NCBI GenBank assembly: GCA_030596395.1
Contig: JAUVKF010000007.1
Span: 1 to 64,000 of the forward strand
DNA length: 64,000 nucleotides
Source of the DNA: Chlorobiota bacterium
Lineage (GTDB): Bacteria > Bacteroidota > Bacteroidia > Bacteroidales > F082
Direction of reading: 5' to 3'
The notes under the pieces are model-generated. The model saw nothing but the letters and a program-made list of their open reading frames with translations. It was not told the origin of the DNA and did no database searches. Made by a program: the position numbers and the translations under genes. This document shows, piece after piece, positions 9,332-18,396 of the stretch (the first letter of the stretch is position 1; the number at the start of each line of letters is the position of its first letter).

Positions 9332-10153
9332 CTAGTCCTTTAAGCCAGTTGAGGCCATGCTCTGTATAAAATGTCTCTGGAAGATCAGGTAAGCAATAAT
9401 GATGGGGGCTCCAAGGAAAACGGCAGCGGCCAGTTTTACACCGAGTTGCGCCTCGGCTCGTCCACCAACTGTAAAAAGTGTTACCAATTGCGGCAAGGTC
9501 ATCAATTGCTCATCGCGAATAACGATCAATGGCCAGAGCACTTCGTTCCACGAACCCATAAATGCCAATATGGCTACAGTGATAATTGTGGGTTTGATAT
9601 TCGGCCAGAGTATCCTGAAAATGATACGCAACTCGCCGCAGCCATCAATTCTTGCTGCATCAATCAATGCTTGAGGTATTCCCTTGAAAGCCTGCCTGAA
9701 CATGAGGATTCCAAAGGCATTGATCAGGAAAGGGACTGTCAAACTCAGGTAGGTATCTGTCCATCCCAGTTTCACCATCAGCACATAGTTAGGGATTAAT
9801 GTGATTTGGAATGGAAGTGACATGGTAAAAATAATGATGAAAAAGATGAGGTTTCTTATTTTAAACTCCATGCGTGCCAATGCATAACCCACCATCGTAC
9901 AAAACACCAAAGACAAACCGGTATTGATACCCGATACAAAAAGGCTGTTGAACAGCGCCCGCCAGATGGGTATTTTACCGATCATCATTTTGTAATTGTC
10001 CAGCGTTAATTCTGAAGGGAATAATATTAAGGTTCCAATGTCTTGCTCAGGTGACAAAGATGCCATGATCATCCAGATGAAAGGATAAATAAAGCTCAAC
10101 GCAGCAATTGTCAGGAAAAGGTAAACCAGTATTTTTTTTATCAACTTCATCAT
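9332..10153 (-). CDS. Sugar ABC importer permease, MalG type
   Basis: This inner-membrane protein of 273 residues has about six transmembrane helices. The cytoplasmic EAA loop appears as ALIDAARIDGCGELRIIF, near residues 160-177, which docks on the ATPase. The N-terminus has the YPFIWMIMASL segment common in MalG-type CUT1 permeases. The start is ambiguous between two adjacent ATG codons (MMKLIKK). It follows the MalF-type gene by four bases. It should work with that partner and the ATPase at 509-1612. Such importers are uncommon in Bacteroidota, which usually take up glycans through SusC/SusD. Confidence 0.93.
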   Translation of the reverse strand: MMKLIKKILVYLFLTIAALSFIYPFIWMIMASLSPEQDIGTLILFPSELTLDNYKMMIGKIPIWRALFNSLFVSGINTGLSLVFCTMVGYALARMEFKIRNLIFFIIIFTMSLPFQITLIPNYVLMVKLGWTDTYLSLTVPFLINAFGILMFRQAFKGIPQALIDAARIDGCGELRIIFRILWPNIKPTIITVAILAFMGSWNEVLWPLIVIRDEQLMTLPQLVTLFTVGGRAEAQLGVKLAAAVFLGAPIIIAYLIFQRHFIQSMASTGLKD

Positions 10154-10157
10154 TCAA

Positions 10158-11021
10158 TCACACGTCTTGTTCAATAAATTTTTTCTGGACGATAACAACA
10201 AACATAACCAGTATGGCAAAGAATACACCTAGTGTGGCCGAATAACCCATGTGGTAATATTCAAAAGCCTGCTTATAGATATATAAAACAGCAGATAATG
10301 TGCTGTTCAGTGGCCCGCCTCCTGTTAAGATATAAGGCTCAATAAAAAGTGAAAAACCACCGATTGTTGAGAGTACAACCACCATAAAAATAGTAGGGTT
10401 GATCATTGGTACGGTAATATTTATAAATTTCTGCCAGTGGCTTGCACCTTCCAGGTCAGCCGCTTCGTAATATTGTTTCGGAACGGTTTGCAGTCCTACC
10501 AGGAATAATATCACGTAAAGCCCCACGTTTTTCCAGGTTGCCATGATGGCGATAGAAACTATCGCGACTTTCGGATCGATCAGCCAGCCAACTTTACCTA
10601 AACCAATCGAAACGAGGATGCGATTTATTACTCCGGTTTCGAAACCCAGTAGTTGTTGCCACAGAATTGTAACTACCACACCCGAAATCACAAATGGCAT
10701 AAAGAAGGCTGCCCTGAAAAACCCCCGCATGAAAATTTTCTGGTTTAAAACTTCTGCCAGCAACAGCGCTACACCAATTTGAAGCGGAATGTGGACTGCC
10801 AGGAATTTAAAGGTATTGAGAATGGCTTTCCAGAAGAGCCGGTCGTTGACAATACGTTCCCAGTTCCCTAAACCTGTCCATTCCATCGGGCCGATGATGT
10901 TCCATTTAAAAAAGGTCAGGAACAAAGAAAAGAGGACCGGAAAAGTGGTAAACGCCAAAAGATGGATCAGGTAGGGTGATACCATAAAATAAGGCAGTAT
11001 TTTCTTTTTCCTTCTACTCAT
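10158..11021 (-). CDS. Sugar ABC importer permease, MalF type
   Basis: This 287-residue inner-membrane protein has six predicted helices. The EAA loop is YYEAADLEGASHWQKFINIT, near 184-203. The N-terminal YFMVSPYLIHLLAFTTFPV helix is characteristic of MalF/UgpA-like permeases. Its ATG overlaps the stop of the upstream Gfo/Idh gene (ATGA), and its stop is four bases before the MalG-type gene, so the three are co-translated. A periplasmic sugar-binding protein would normally be encoded next to it, but none is present in the window. Confidence 0.93.
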   Translation of the reverse strand: MSRRKKKILPYFMVSPYLIHLLAFTTFPVLFSLFLTFFKWNIIGPMEWTGLGNWERIVNDRLFWKAILNTFKFLAVHIPLQIGVALLLAEVLNQKIFMRGFFRAAFFMPFVISGVVVTILWQQLLGFETGVINRILVSIGLGKVGWLIDPKVAIVSIAIMATWKNVGLYVILFLVGLQTVPKQYYEAADLEGASHWQKFINITVPMINPTIFMVVVLSTIGGFSLFIEPYILTGGGPLNSTLSAVLYIYKQAFEYYHMGYSATLGVFFAILVMFVVIVQKKFIEQDV

Positions 11022-12142
11022 AGTATTACTGCCATATTGTTAGCTTTCTCGGCCATGATAACTGAGTTCAGCCCGTTTTCACCGGTGACCACTCTTTTGT
11101 GATCCCTGTTTTTAATCCAGGCTATCTGGTCGGTCAGCATGTCGGTTAAAAGTTGTTTGTAAATGTTATATTTATTGGCGAACTGCCCGGTTTCAAAAAC
11201 GATTTCAAAATCAGTAGACCGATCTTTAAAATTGCTTCTGAATTTTTTTTCGTCATCACTGAACTCCCTGATTATTTTAATTTCCTCTCCCGGAAACAAA
11301 TCTTTAATCTTTCTGATATCCTCATCATTAACAAGACCTTGAAGCTTTAATGTTGTTGGAACCCACTCGTTCAGCGTGACATCTCCAAGCTCAAATACCA
11401 GTTTCAATTCCTGCCGATCCATCCGGTTAGCCTGATGAAATCCATGATAAAAATTGAATATGCCATTCCGGTACTTGCAAATAGCCTGCACCTCCGGCCA
11501 AATTTCCTTTGTAATTCCCTGTTTTGTGATTTTTTGCGAGGCTACCAATTCACCTGTTCCCAGCCATCCTTCAATCAAATCAAAGAAATGTACAGCATGT
11601 TCGATAAAGATACCTCCTGATTTTTTCTCATCCCACATCCAGTGACCTTCAACCAGGTTTTCATCGGAAGCATAATTCTCAAAATAACCATGTAAAAATT
11701 CACCAAGGATTTTTTGGTCAACAATGCTTTTGACCTTATCGAACAAAGGATTGTATCGCTGCATTAAATTAACAACGTAAAGTAGTTTTTTTTCGTTAGC
11801 AATGCCGATCAAATCAACTACCTCCCCCGATTTCAATGCTGCCGGTTTTTCGCAGATTACATGTTTTCCGGCAAGTAGACCATCTTTTGAATTTTGATAA
11901 TGTAAATAGGGTGGGGTAGAAATATATATAATATCTGTTTCCTGATCAGTTAATAGTTTCTCCTGATTTTTAAAAATCCGGCATTTGAATTTATCAGCAA
12001 ATGAATTGGCATTTTCAGGATCAAGATCATATACTCCTGATATTGAAACGCCTGGAACCCTGAGGAATGCATCAACAGAAAAATATGAAAACCCCCCTGC
12101 ACCTAAAACACCGATCCGAAATTTCATAAAGGAAGATTCCAT
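11018..12142 (-). CDS. Gfo/Idh/MocA family NAD(P)-dependent oxidoreductase
   Basis: This cytoplasmic protein of 374 residues has an N-terminal Rossmann fold starting IGVLGAGGF and the family motif CEKPAAL near residue 100, where the Lys is expected to be catalytic. The C-terminal alpha/beta substrate domain follows, with a GGIFIEHAVHFFDL segment. Members oxidise or epimerise sugars and sugar derivatives. It is the first gene of the minus-strand sugar operon and overlaps the MalF-type permease by four bases, so it probably processes an imported sugar. Two starts are possible: the listed ATG, or an ATG five codons later (12127) that puts the Rossmann strand closer to the N-terminus. Confidence 0.88.
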   Translation of the reverse strand: MESSFMKFRIGVLGAGGFSYFSVDAFLRVPGVSISGVYDLDPENANSFADKFKCRIFKNQEKLLTDQETDIIYISTPPYLHYQNSKDGLLAGKHVICEKPAALKSGEVVDLIGIANEKKLLYVVNLMQRYNPLFDKVKSIVDQKILGEFLHGYFENYASDENLVEGHWMWDEKKSGGIFIEHAVHFFDLIEGWLGTGELVASQKITKQGITKEIWPEVQAICKYRNGIFNFYHGFHQANRMDRQELKLVFELGDVTLNEWVPTTLKLQGLVNDEDIRKIKDLFPGEEIKIIREFSDDEKKFRSNFKDRSTDFEIVFETGQFANKYNIYKQLLTDMLTDQIAWIKNRDHKRVVTGENGLNSVIMAEKANNMAVIL

Positions 12143-12182
12143 TTTTATTTACTGAGTTTTTTAACTTGCTTAGGAAAGCTAC

Positions 12183-12190
12183 CAAATTTA
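12183..12190 (-). promoter_or_regulatory. Candidate Bacteroidota -7 box for the sugar operon
   Basis: On the minus strand the sequence reads TAAATTTG, a perfect match to TAnnTTTG, 41 bases upstream of the Gfo/Idh ATG. A clear upstream TTTG box was not found, so only the -7 element is supported. Confidence 0.4.
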
Positions 12191-12286
12191 TGAAAATTAT
12201 CACACTTCTTAGTTAAATATAAGATGTTTTTTTTAAGATGAATCGATCATTTTTCAGACATTCAATTTTTACTACCTATTATTCAG

Positions 12287-12294
12287 TAAATTTG
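12287..12294 (+). promoter_or_regulatory. Candidate Bacteroidota -7 box for the 12315 gene
   Basis: TAAATTTG matches TAnnTTTG and ends 20 bases before the ATG of the secreted multidomain protein. It is divergent from the minus-strand box at 12183, so this 170-base gap probably contains both promoters. Confidence 0.45.
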
Positions 12295-12314
12295 GAGAAA
12301 CAACTACCAATACC

Positions 12315-15300
12315 ATGAAATACCGGTTAATCATTATATTCAGTTTAATTATTAATTGGTCTTTTGCGCAACAAATCTCTATTCCACGTGTCGATATGAT
12401 GCCCGATATGCCTCAGCCCTACGAAATGAGGAACTGGAAGCAGGTTGCAAAGAATTACGATTCGCTGGTGTTTGATCTTGAAGCATCCGGCCAATATTTT
12501 CCTCTGGCCTCTGTTTTTACCAACACTACCAACTATCCTGACCATGATGCCCTGGCAATTCAATCTTATGTTGGTACAAACAGCCTTCCTGGCAAAGAAG
12601 CTATTAATGTGTTAGCTGCTGTTGTAGGAGCTACTTTATCAGGGATAGATAAATCAAATCAGAATGGGATTAACTGGCCATTGTATTGCGAGGAGTATTT
12701 TAACAAACGTCCTGAAGAAAATGTATACCTCAATGGGCCTACAACTTCCACAGGCCATGACTGGTGGTACGAAACCATGCCCAATATTTTCTTTTATCAG
12801 CTGAATTATTTCTATTCCAATACCGGCGAATTCGAATACCAGGTTACAACATTAGCTGACCGGTGGTTGCAGGCTGTTGGCGCAATGGGTGGTAGTACTA
12901 CCCCATGGCATCAACCTTACATGAACTATCGTGCTTTTAAATTATCAACCATGACTCCACTCGAAACCGGTGTAAAACAACCCGAAGCTGCAGGCGCTAT
13001 TGGCTGGATTTTGTATCAGGCTTATTCGATAACCGGGGAAGAAAAATATCTAATTGGAGCTGAGCATTGTTTGGAATTTCTGAGCGATTGGTCAGATAAC
13101 CCTTCGTATGAAATACAGCTTCCTTATGGTGTTTATGCAGCCGCCCGCATGAATGCTGAACTGGGAACGGAGTATGACATCGAAAAAATGATAAACTGGT
13201 GTTTTGACAGGGGTGATTTACGTGGATGGGGTGTAATCACAGGTGATTGGGGAGGTAATGATATGGATGGCCTGATCGGCGAAGTAAATGAATCAGCGCC
13301 TGATTATGTGTTTAACATGAACAGCCTGGAACACGTGGGAGCCCTGGTTCCGGCAGTTAGGTATGATGACCGGTTCGCAACTGCAATTGCAAAATGGGTA
13401 CTTAATGCTGCCAATGCTTCACGGTTTTACTTTTCTGAATTCCTTCCGGATAATATGCAGGATAACGAAGACTGGACTACAGAATACGATCCTAATTCAG
13501 CCATTGCCTATGAATCGCTTCGTGAAAAAGATGACGGGCCATATGGTACCGGCGATGCCATGAATGGTGGTTGGGCAGAAACAAATCTCGGACTTTATGG
13601 TTCTTCACATATAGGAATTTTTGGCGGTATCATTGAAAAAACCAATGTTGAAGGAATTCTGCAACTTGATTTATTGGCTACTGATTATTATGGCCCGATT
13701 TCCTACCAGACTTACCTGTATTTCAATCCGTATGATGAGACCAGGCAGGTGGAAATCGAAATACCCGGTGGCGCAGGAACTATTTATGATGCCATTTCAA
13801 ATAAAATTATCATCGAGAGCGCAACAGATATTGTTAATATTGATATCGTTGCAAAATCATCCGTAATGGTAGTTATTCTGCCCTGGAACAGTGAGATCGT
13901 TTTTCATTTAAATTACGCTTACATAAACGGGGTTATTATTGATTACAATGCCGGCCAGACTGTTGAGAATTATCCGCCGAGGATCAAAGCATTGGCTACT
14001 GAGGATACGCTTGTTGTCGCCGGTACAACGGTTGGTTTTTATTGTACAGCAGAGGACAGGGAAGGAGGACAACTTGAGTATTTCTGGGGCATAGACGATG
14101 TGGAGTTTGAAGCTGATGAAGTATTTAATTTTCAGATGCCTGAGGAAACAGGCTATTTAACGGTAAATTGTAAAGTAACTGACGAAGGTGGTTTGAGCGA
14201 TTCGGCTTCAATTACCGTTAAAGTTGTGGAAAAAATAAATTATCCGCCGGAAATCGAAAGTATTGTAGCCGAAGACCAGATTTTAGCACCAGGCAGTTCA
14301 ACCACTATAACTTGTTTTGCCTCCGACCCAAACGAAGATGAGATAACGTATGAATGGAAAACTTCACTAGGCCAAATTGAAGGCGAAGGAAAAGAAATTA
14401 CTTATAAAACTCCCAGTGAAGTAGCCGATGTTTACCTGGTTTGTACTGTGACTGATGTGGAAAATGCTTCAACTGCTGACAGTATTTTGATTCTTATAAG
14501 AGACCCGGAACAAGGGCAGACCGGTGAGTTGGTAGCACATTATGAATTTAGCGGCAATGCAAATGACCTAACTGGTAACGGAAACGATGGTTTTGTGACA
14601 AATTGCATATATGTTGACGACATGCATGGTATTGAAAAAAAGGCCATTAACTATCATATTTCAACGAGCAAAATTATAGTGCCCAACAACGAAGGTTTGA
14701 ATTTCCAGGATGGACTGACTGTTAGTTATTGGTTAAAGATCAACCAGTATTTTGAACATGAATCTTATCCTGTATCCCACGGCAATTGGACTACACGCTG
14801 GAAAACATCGCTTACAGACGAGCGTATCCGTTTTACGATCAACGGAAGTACTGGAATCATTGATGTTGATTCGGAAAAAAAGCTGGAAACTGACAAATGG
14901 TATCATGTTGTTGGTTTGTACAATGGATTGGATTGCCTTGTTTTTATTGATGGAGAATTGGATGGGTTTAAACCATTTGAAGGACAAATTAATAAAACAA
15001 CTTATGACCTTGTTTTGGGGCAATCATTGCCTGACCAAAGTGGTTTTAATTTTAGCGGAGTAATGGATAAACTCCGTATTTATAATTATGGAATTTCTTA
15101 CCAAAAAGTGAAGGAAATATATGAATCTGAGATTTCTGCTGTTGGCGATAATCATATATCCAATGATCAACTGCTTGTTTTTCCAAACCCGGCAAATGAT
15201 GTGATTCACATAAGCTTTACGGATAAGCCAAATCAAGAATATCTGCTCTCAATTTATTCCATATCAGGCGTATTACTCAATAAAATAGTTGCCGAAACCG

Positions 15301-15419
15301 GAGGAGATGGCCAGTATAAAACCATGTATAACATTAAGCATTTGAAATCAGGGGTATATTGGATAAAAATTGAGAATGATCATAAAGTGGCTTCACGATC
15401 TGTTGTTATCTCCAGATAG
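12315..15419 (+). CDS. T9SS-exported multidomain protein with Ig-like and LamG domains
   Basis: This 1034-residue protein starts with signal peptide MKYRLIIIFSLIINWSFAQ. Residues about 20-545 form an unrecognised domain rich in Trp and Tyr, with GHDWWYETMPN, GVITGDWGGND and NGGWAETNLG. Its helical repeats and a following beta region suggest an (alpha/alpha)-toroid glycan-active enzyme. Two PKD/Ig-like domains follow (about 552-640 and 642-730), then a LamG/concanavalin-like domain (736-937). The end is a type A T9SS sorting domain (950-1034), with VFPNPAND and SGVYWIKI. It should be secreted and surface-attached. It is divergent from the mannoside operon, so it may attack an external glycan, but no family was assigned. 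Confidence 0.85.
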   Translation: MKYRLIIIFSLIINWSFAQQISIPRVDMMPDMPQPYEMRNWKQVAKNYDSLVFDLEASGQYFPLASVFTNTTNYPDHDALAIQSYVGTNSLPGKEAINVLAAVVGATLSGIDKSNQNGINWPLYCEEYFNKRPEENVYLNGPTTSTGHDWWYETMPNIFFYQLNYFYSNTGEFEYQVTTLADRWLQAVGAMGGSTTPWHQPYMNYRAFKLSTMTPLETGVKQPEAAGAIGWILYQAYSITGEEKYLIGAEHCLEFLSDWSDNPSYEIQLPYGVYAAARMNAELGTEYDIEKMINWCFDRGDLRGWGVITGDWGGNDMDGLIGEVNESAPDYVFNMNSLEHVGALVPAVRYDDRFATAIAKWVLNAANASRFYFSEFLPDNMQDNEDWTTEYDPNSAIAYESLREKDDGPYGTGDAMNGGWAETNLGLYGSSHIGIFGGIIEKTNVEGILQLDLLATDYYGPISYQTYLYFNPYDETRQVEIEIPGGAGTIYDAISNKIIIESATDIVNIDIVAKSSVMVVILPWNSEIVFHLNYAYINGVIIDYNAGQTVENYPPRIKALATEDTLVVAGTTVGFYCTAEDREGGQLEYFWGIDDVEFEADEVFNFQMPEETGYLTVNCKVTDEGGLSDSASITVKVVEKINYPPEIESIVAEDQILAPGSSTTITCFASDPNEDEITYEWKTSLGQIEGEGKEITYKTPSEVADVYLVCTVTDVENASTADSILILIRDPEQGQTGELVAHYEFSGNANDLTGNGNDGFVTNCIYVDDMHGIEKKAINYHISTSKIIVPNNEGLNFQDGLTVSYWLKINQYFEHESYPVSHGNWTTRWKTSLTDERIRFTINGSTGIIDVDSEKKLETDKWYHVVGLYNGLDCLVFIDGELDGFKPFEGQINKTTYDLVLGQSLPDQSGFNFSGVMDKLRIYNYGISYQKVKEIYESEISAVGDNHISNDQLLVFPNPANDVIHISFTDKPNQEYLLSIYSISGVLLNKIVAETGGDGQYKTMYNIKHLKSGVYWIKIENDHKVASRSVVISR

Positions 15420-15421
15420 GG

Positions 15422-15919
15422 TTAAAGATCTCCTGGTTGGTTATCCGGAAATGGTTTGTGGTTATTCAGGTAATAAAACTCGTCATTCCGGCGAGCCTGA
15501 TAACATATTTCCAGTCGTTTGCGTCTATCAGGACCAACCATTTCCACCGCCTGTTCCTTGTCAAAAAAACTAAAATCAATGATCTCCGTGTTGTCTACTT
15601 TTAAGCCGCTGAAACCATGCTGATCCACAATCCCAAAATCAAAAATAAAAACCAGCACTTCTTTTGTTTGTTCGCTGCCTGCTTCATAATCCACTATCAT
15701 TAACCGTTCAGGTTCCATGTTCAGATTAATTTCTTCTTTTATCTCTCTTGAAATTGCCTGCAAGGGCGATTCATGTTCGTCCACAAAACCGCCCGGCAGG
15801 TGCCAGAACTGATAATAAGATGGCTTAACCAACAATATTTTTTGCTCTTTATTGAGGATAAAACCTATTGAAGATACTCGTTTTTCAGGGAATAAGTTTT
15901 TGTTTGCTTTTGGATTCAT
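15422..15919 (-). CDS. Nudix hydrolase
   Basis: This 165-residue cytoplasmic protein has a Nudix box from about residue 43: GFVDEHE, seven residues, then REIKEEINL. It matches GX5EX7REUXEE, with Asn in place of the usual Gly after EE. The preceding FWHLPGG is also typical. Nudix enzymes cleave nucleoside diphosphates linked to another moiety; substrate is not predictable here. The gene ends two bases from the stop of the convergent 12315 gene and follows the glycosidase-like gene by two bases, so it is probably co-transcribed with it. Confidence 0.9.
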   Translation of the reverse strand: MNPKANKNLFPEKRVSSIGFILNKEQKILLVKPSYYQFWHLPGGFVDEHESPLQAISREIKEEINLNMEPERLMIVDYEAGSEQTKEVLVFIFDFGIVDQHGFSGLKVDNTEIIDFSFFDKEQAVEMVGPDRRKRLEICYQARRNDEFYYLNNHKPFPDNQPGDL

Positions 15920-15921
15920 AG

Positions 15922-17958
15922 TTAGTTTTGGAGTTTGATGTTGACAGATTCGCCGTTTTTAATTTTTCGATTAAAAATAATTTTACCTGATTGCACGATC
16001 TGAATTTCCAGCCGGTCAGAATACCTAGAGATTAAAACATCAAATTTGGAATCAAAAGCCCGGATATTTTTCAGGTTAAAGTAGTCCCATTCGTCAGGAA
16101 TATTTGGGGTCATTTCAAAACTATGAAATCCGGTTGGAACTATCCCCAGGATACCTTCTGTAAATATTCTGCAATACAGGGCGCTTTCAGCCGAAAGATG
16201 TGCCATATTCCCTTCGGGCCAGGCTTCAACTACATAAGGAACATGAAACCCAAGTAAACGGGTTTGCGAATAGGCATGCAACTTTTCCAACGCACGGTTG
16301 GCAGCACCAGCTTTAAAAGCTCCGCGAAAAGCATACAAAGTTCCCCTGTCCCAGAACAGGTTCGGTTCTTCAAGATTTGGGTTGTGCTCTACTTTTATGC
16401 CATTGTCAGTCCATAATTTTGTAAAGAGGGCTTCAAGTGTACCTTCTTTCCGATCATCTATACCCATCACCAGTGGTAAACAAATCCAATGGCGAAGGTA
16501 GCGGTGACCATCAAAATACTGATAAGTTTCCAGGTCTTCGATCTCGGCACCAAAGTAGTTTTCGATAGCCTCTCGTAATATTTTAGCACGCTTTTCATAA
16601 TCCCGGACCAATGTTTTTGGTTTGCCAAGCGCTTTCGCCAGTATTACAGTTTGGTTGAGCGCCCCGTAGTAAAGAGAAGATGTCGCAAGGTTGGCACCTC
16701 CTGTCGAAATCCTGCCCTCCATCTCATCCGAATCGGATTTGATTACACCTGCTTCATTTTTTTGTCGCTCGCAGTAATCAAGTGACCATTCAATCAACGG
16801 CCAGATTTTTTCGGCATCCTTTTTATTGCCATTTGCAAGTGCATACTGGCTGGCACCAAAGGCGATCATGGCAGCATCACCACGATCAGCACCGCAGCAG
16901 GTGATTGTGCCTTCCATTTCAAAAGATGACCAGAATTGACCGTCAGCTTCAGGGATGTTTTTCAGAAATTGCAAATATGAATTTAATGCAGCCGTATTTC
17001 CAACATCATAACCCAGATAAGGAAAAAATGGCGAGGCGTATTCACACTGATCGTTTGCCCAAACACCTGTGTAATAGCTGCCACCGCCCGGTGAGTGCAT
17101 CAATCCCATTTTAGTATCGTAAATGCTCTCGGCTGCCCTTATTTTTGAAAAGGTAAACAGCATATTTAAAACCGGATCCGGTGTTTCAAGAATGAGATTC
17201 TGTTTCATGGTTCTCAGAAAATCCCTGCGTTCCGAAAGCACATCTGCAAAAGAATCATCCACAGCACTCTCATCATTTAATTGCGCTGAAAAATAGATGG
17301 CAAATTCAAATGTTTCGTTTGGTTGGATAGTGACCAGACCTTTGGTATCGGAATAGACTTTTCTTTTAAAAAGACCATTCTGGCCAAACTGTTCCTGGGT
17401 AAATTCTGTTTTACCGATTTGAAGAACCTTTGATAGCTCATCTATGTTTGTAATCTTCCATTGCTCAACAAATAATCGCCCGGTCATCGAAGGCAGTAAT
17501 ATCCTCTCCACTTTCAGTCCCTGACTTTCGGCATGAAAGAATTGAATCATTCCGTTGATTCTAACCGAATCCAATCGTCCCGGTTCAAAAGTCCTTTCGT
17601 CCACTACAATGGTTGGGATAAACTCATCGGAATATTCATCCCGTAAATATGCACGGTATTTCCTCCAGCGGTTAGCCGATGATTCGATGAAAATACGTAG
17701 TTGCGGAAAAATAATATCCCGGCTAACTTTCAGGATTCTATTTTCATCAATAGCATAGGTGATGATTACAGCAACTCGTTGTCCACTCATTTCGATATTA
17801 TCGGTATGAGGGAGTATGGTTTCGTTGGTCAAATCCCGGACGATACCATCACTGCCAGACAGTTGCCAATAGATATGGTTTTGATTATTCTGAGCTTCCA
17901 ATAGGAAAGATATACTTATGAAAAATAATAGAAAAAAGAAGGTTGATAATATTTTCAT
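15922..17958 (-). CDS. Secreted six-hairpin glycosidase-like protein
   Basis: This protein is about 678 residues. The chosen start is the ATG giving MKILSTFFFLLFFISISF, a clean signal peptide; an upstream in-frame TTG at 17982 would add eight polar residues. The N-terminal half is a beta-sandwich and the C-terminal half an (alpha/alpha)6 barrel, with GVWANDQCEYASPFF, CCGADRGDAAM, EPNLFWDRGTLYAF and YVVEAWPEGNMAHLSAES. Acidic residues in these loops are candidate catalytic acids. The architecture resembles clan GH-L/GH-M six-hairpin enzymes, but the family was not identified. It should act in the periplasm or outside the cell and lacks a T9SS tail. Confidence 0.75.
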   Translation of the reverse strand: MKILSTFFFLLFFISISFLLEAQNNQNHIYWQLSGSDGIVRDLTNETILPHTDNIEMSGQRVAVIITYAIDENRILKVSRDIIFPQLRIFIESSANRWRKYRAYLRDEYSDEFIPTIVVDERTFEPGRLDSVRINGMIQFFHAESQGLKVERILLPSMTGRLFVEQWKITNIDELSKVLQIGKTEFTQEQFGQNGLFKRKVYSDTKGLVTIQPNETFEFAIYFSAQLNDESAVDDSFADVLSERRDFLRTMKQNLILETPDPVLNMLFTFSKIRAAESIYDTKMGLMHSPGGGSYYTGVWANDQCEYASPFFPYLGYDVGNTAALNSYLQFLKNIPEADGQFWSSFEMEGTITCCGADRGDAAMIAFGASQYALANGNKKDAEKIWPLIEWSLDYCERQKNEAGVIKSDSDEMEGRISTGGANLATSSLYYGALNQTVILAKALGKPKTLVRDYEKRAKILREAIENYFGAEIEDLETYQYFDGHRYLRHWICLPLVMGIDDRKEGTLEALFTKLWTDNGIKVEHNPNLEEPNLFWDRGTLYAFRGAFKAGAANRALEKLHAYSQTRLLGFHVPYVVEAWPEGNMAHLSAESALYCRIFTEGILGIVPTGFHSFEMTPNIPDEWDYFNLKNIRAFDSKFDVLISRYSDRLEIQIVQSGKIIFNRKIKNGESVNIKLQN

Positions 17959-18042
17959 GTTGTTGGAATTAACAAGCTGCAAATTAATAATTTCTTTACT
18001 GTAGGAATGAAATATTTTTTGAAGAAATTCAGGCGAAAAAGA

Positions 18043-18060
18043 AGAGGCTGTCTCATAAGT
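18043..18060. repeat. Solo arm of the AGAGGCTGTCTCATAAGT repeat
   Basis: This 18-base stretch matches, apart from single changes, the terminal arms of the palindromic element at 18957-19105. It lies alone in the 17983-18181 gap, which otherwise shows no gene. Confidence 0.6.
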
Positions 18061-18181
18061 TCTATTTATTGTTTTTAAACTTTTTTGATTTTTCTGACTG
18101 AGATTTACAACCCCTTTTGATTTGTGTTGTCTTTAGGTAGAAATTGAATAATGCTATTTAGCAAACTAAATATTTACAAGC

Positions 18182-18274
18182 ATGAAAATGTATGAAACAA
18201 AAACAGATACGATGCTTTCCGGCCTAACTTACGTGTTGCTGGCAGCCGTTGCAATGATGTTGATATTGCTTTAA
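18182..18274 (+). CDS. Tiny single-pass membrane peptide (30 residues)
   Basis: A short frame beginning MKMYETKTDTMLSG and continuing into a hydrophobic LTYVLLAAVAMMLILL segment that ends at the stop. It has a polar N-terminus and one transmembrane helix. It is an isolated frame 122 bases before the SYLF gene in the same direction. A second isolated peptide of the same size and layout is encoded at 20226-20315. No homologue is known to me. Expression is unproven, but the clean polar-then-hydrophobic design in both cases argues against chance. Confidence 0.45.
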   Translation: MKMYETKTDTMLSGLTYVLLAAVAMMLILL

Positions 18275-18361
18275 TCACAATGTTCTTTTGAATATATCAA
18301 ACACCTTTGGATGTGGGGTATTTTTTAATAAAATTTAAATAAAGAATAACTAACAATAAGA

Positions 18362-18369
18362 TATCTTTG
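18362..18369 (+). promoter_or_regulatory. Candidate Bacteroidota -7 box for the SYLF gene
   Basis: TATCTTTG is a perfect TAnnTTTG match ending 27 bases before the ATG at 18397. No convincing TTTG box was seen upstream in the AT-rich spacer. Confidence 0.45.
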
Positions 18370-18396
18370 CCCGTTTAATTTTAAATAGAAAACAAA

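Noticed and set aside
9371..9799. 142-codon plus-strand frame inside the MalG-type permease gene
   Set aside because: It is antisense to a well-supported membrane protein and shows no domain or signal of its own.
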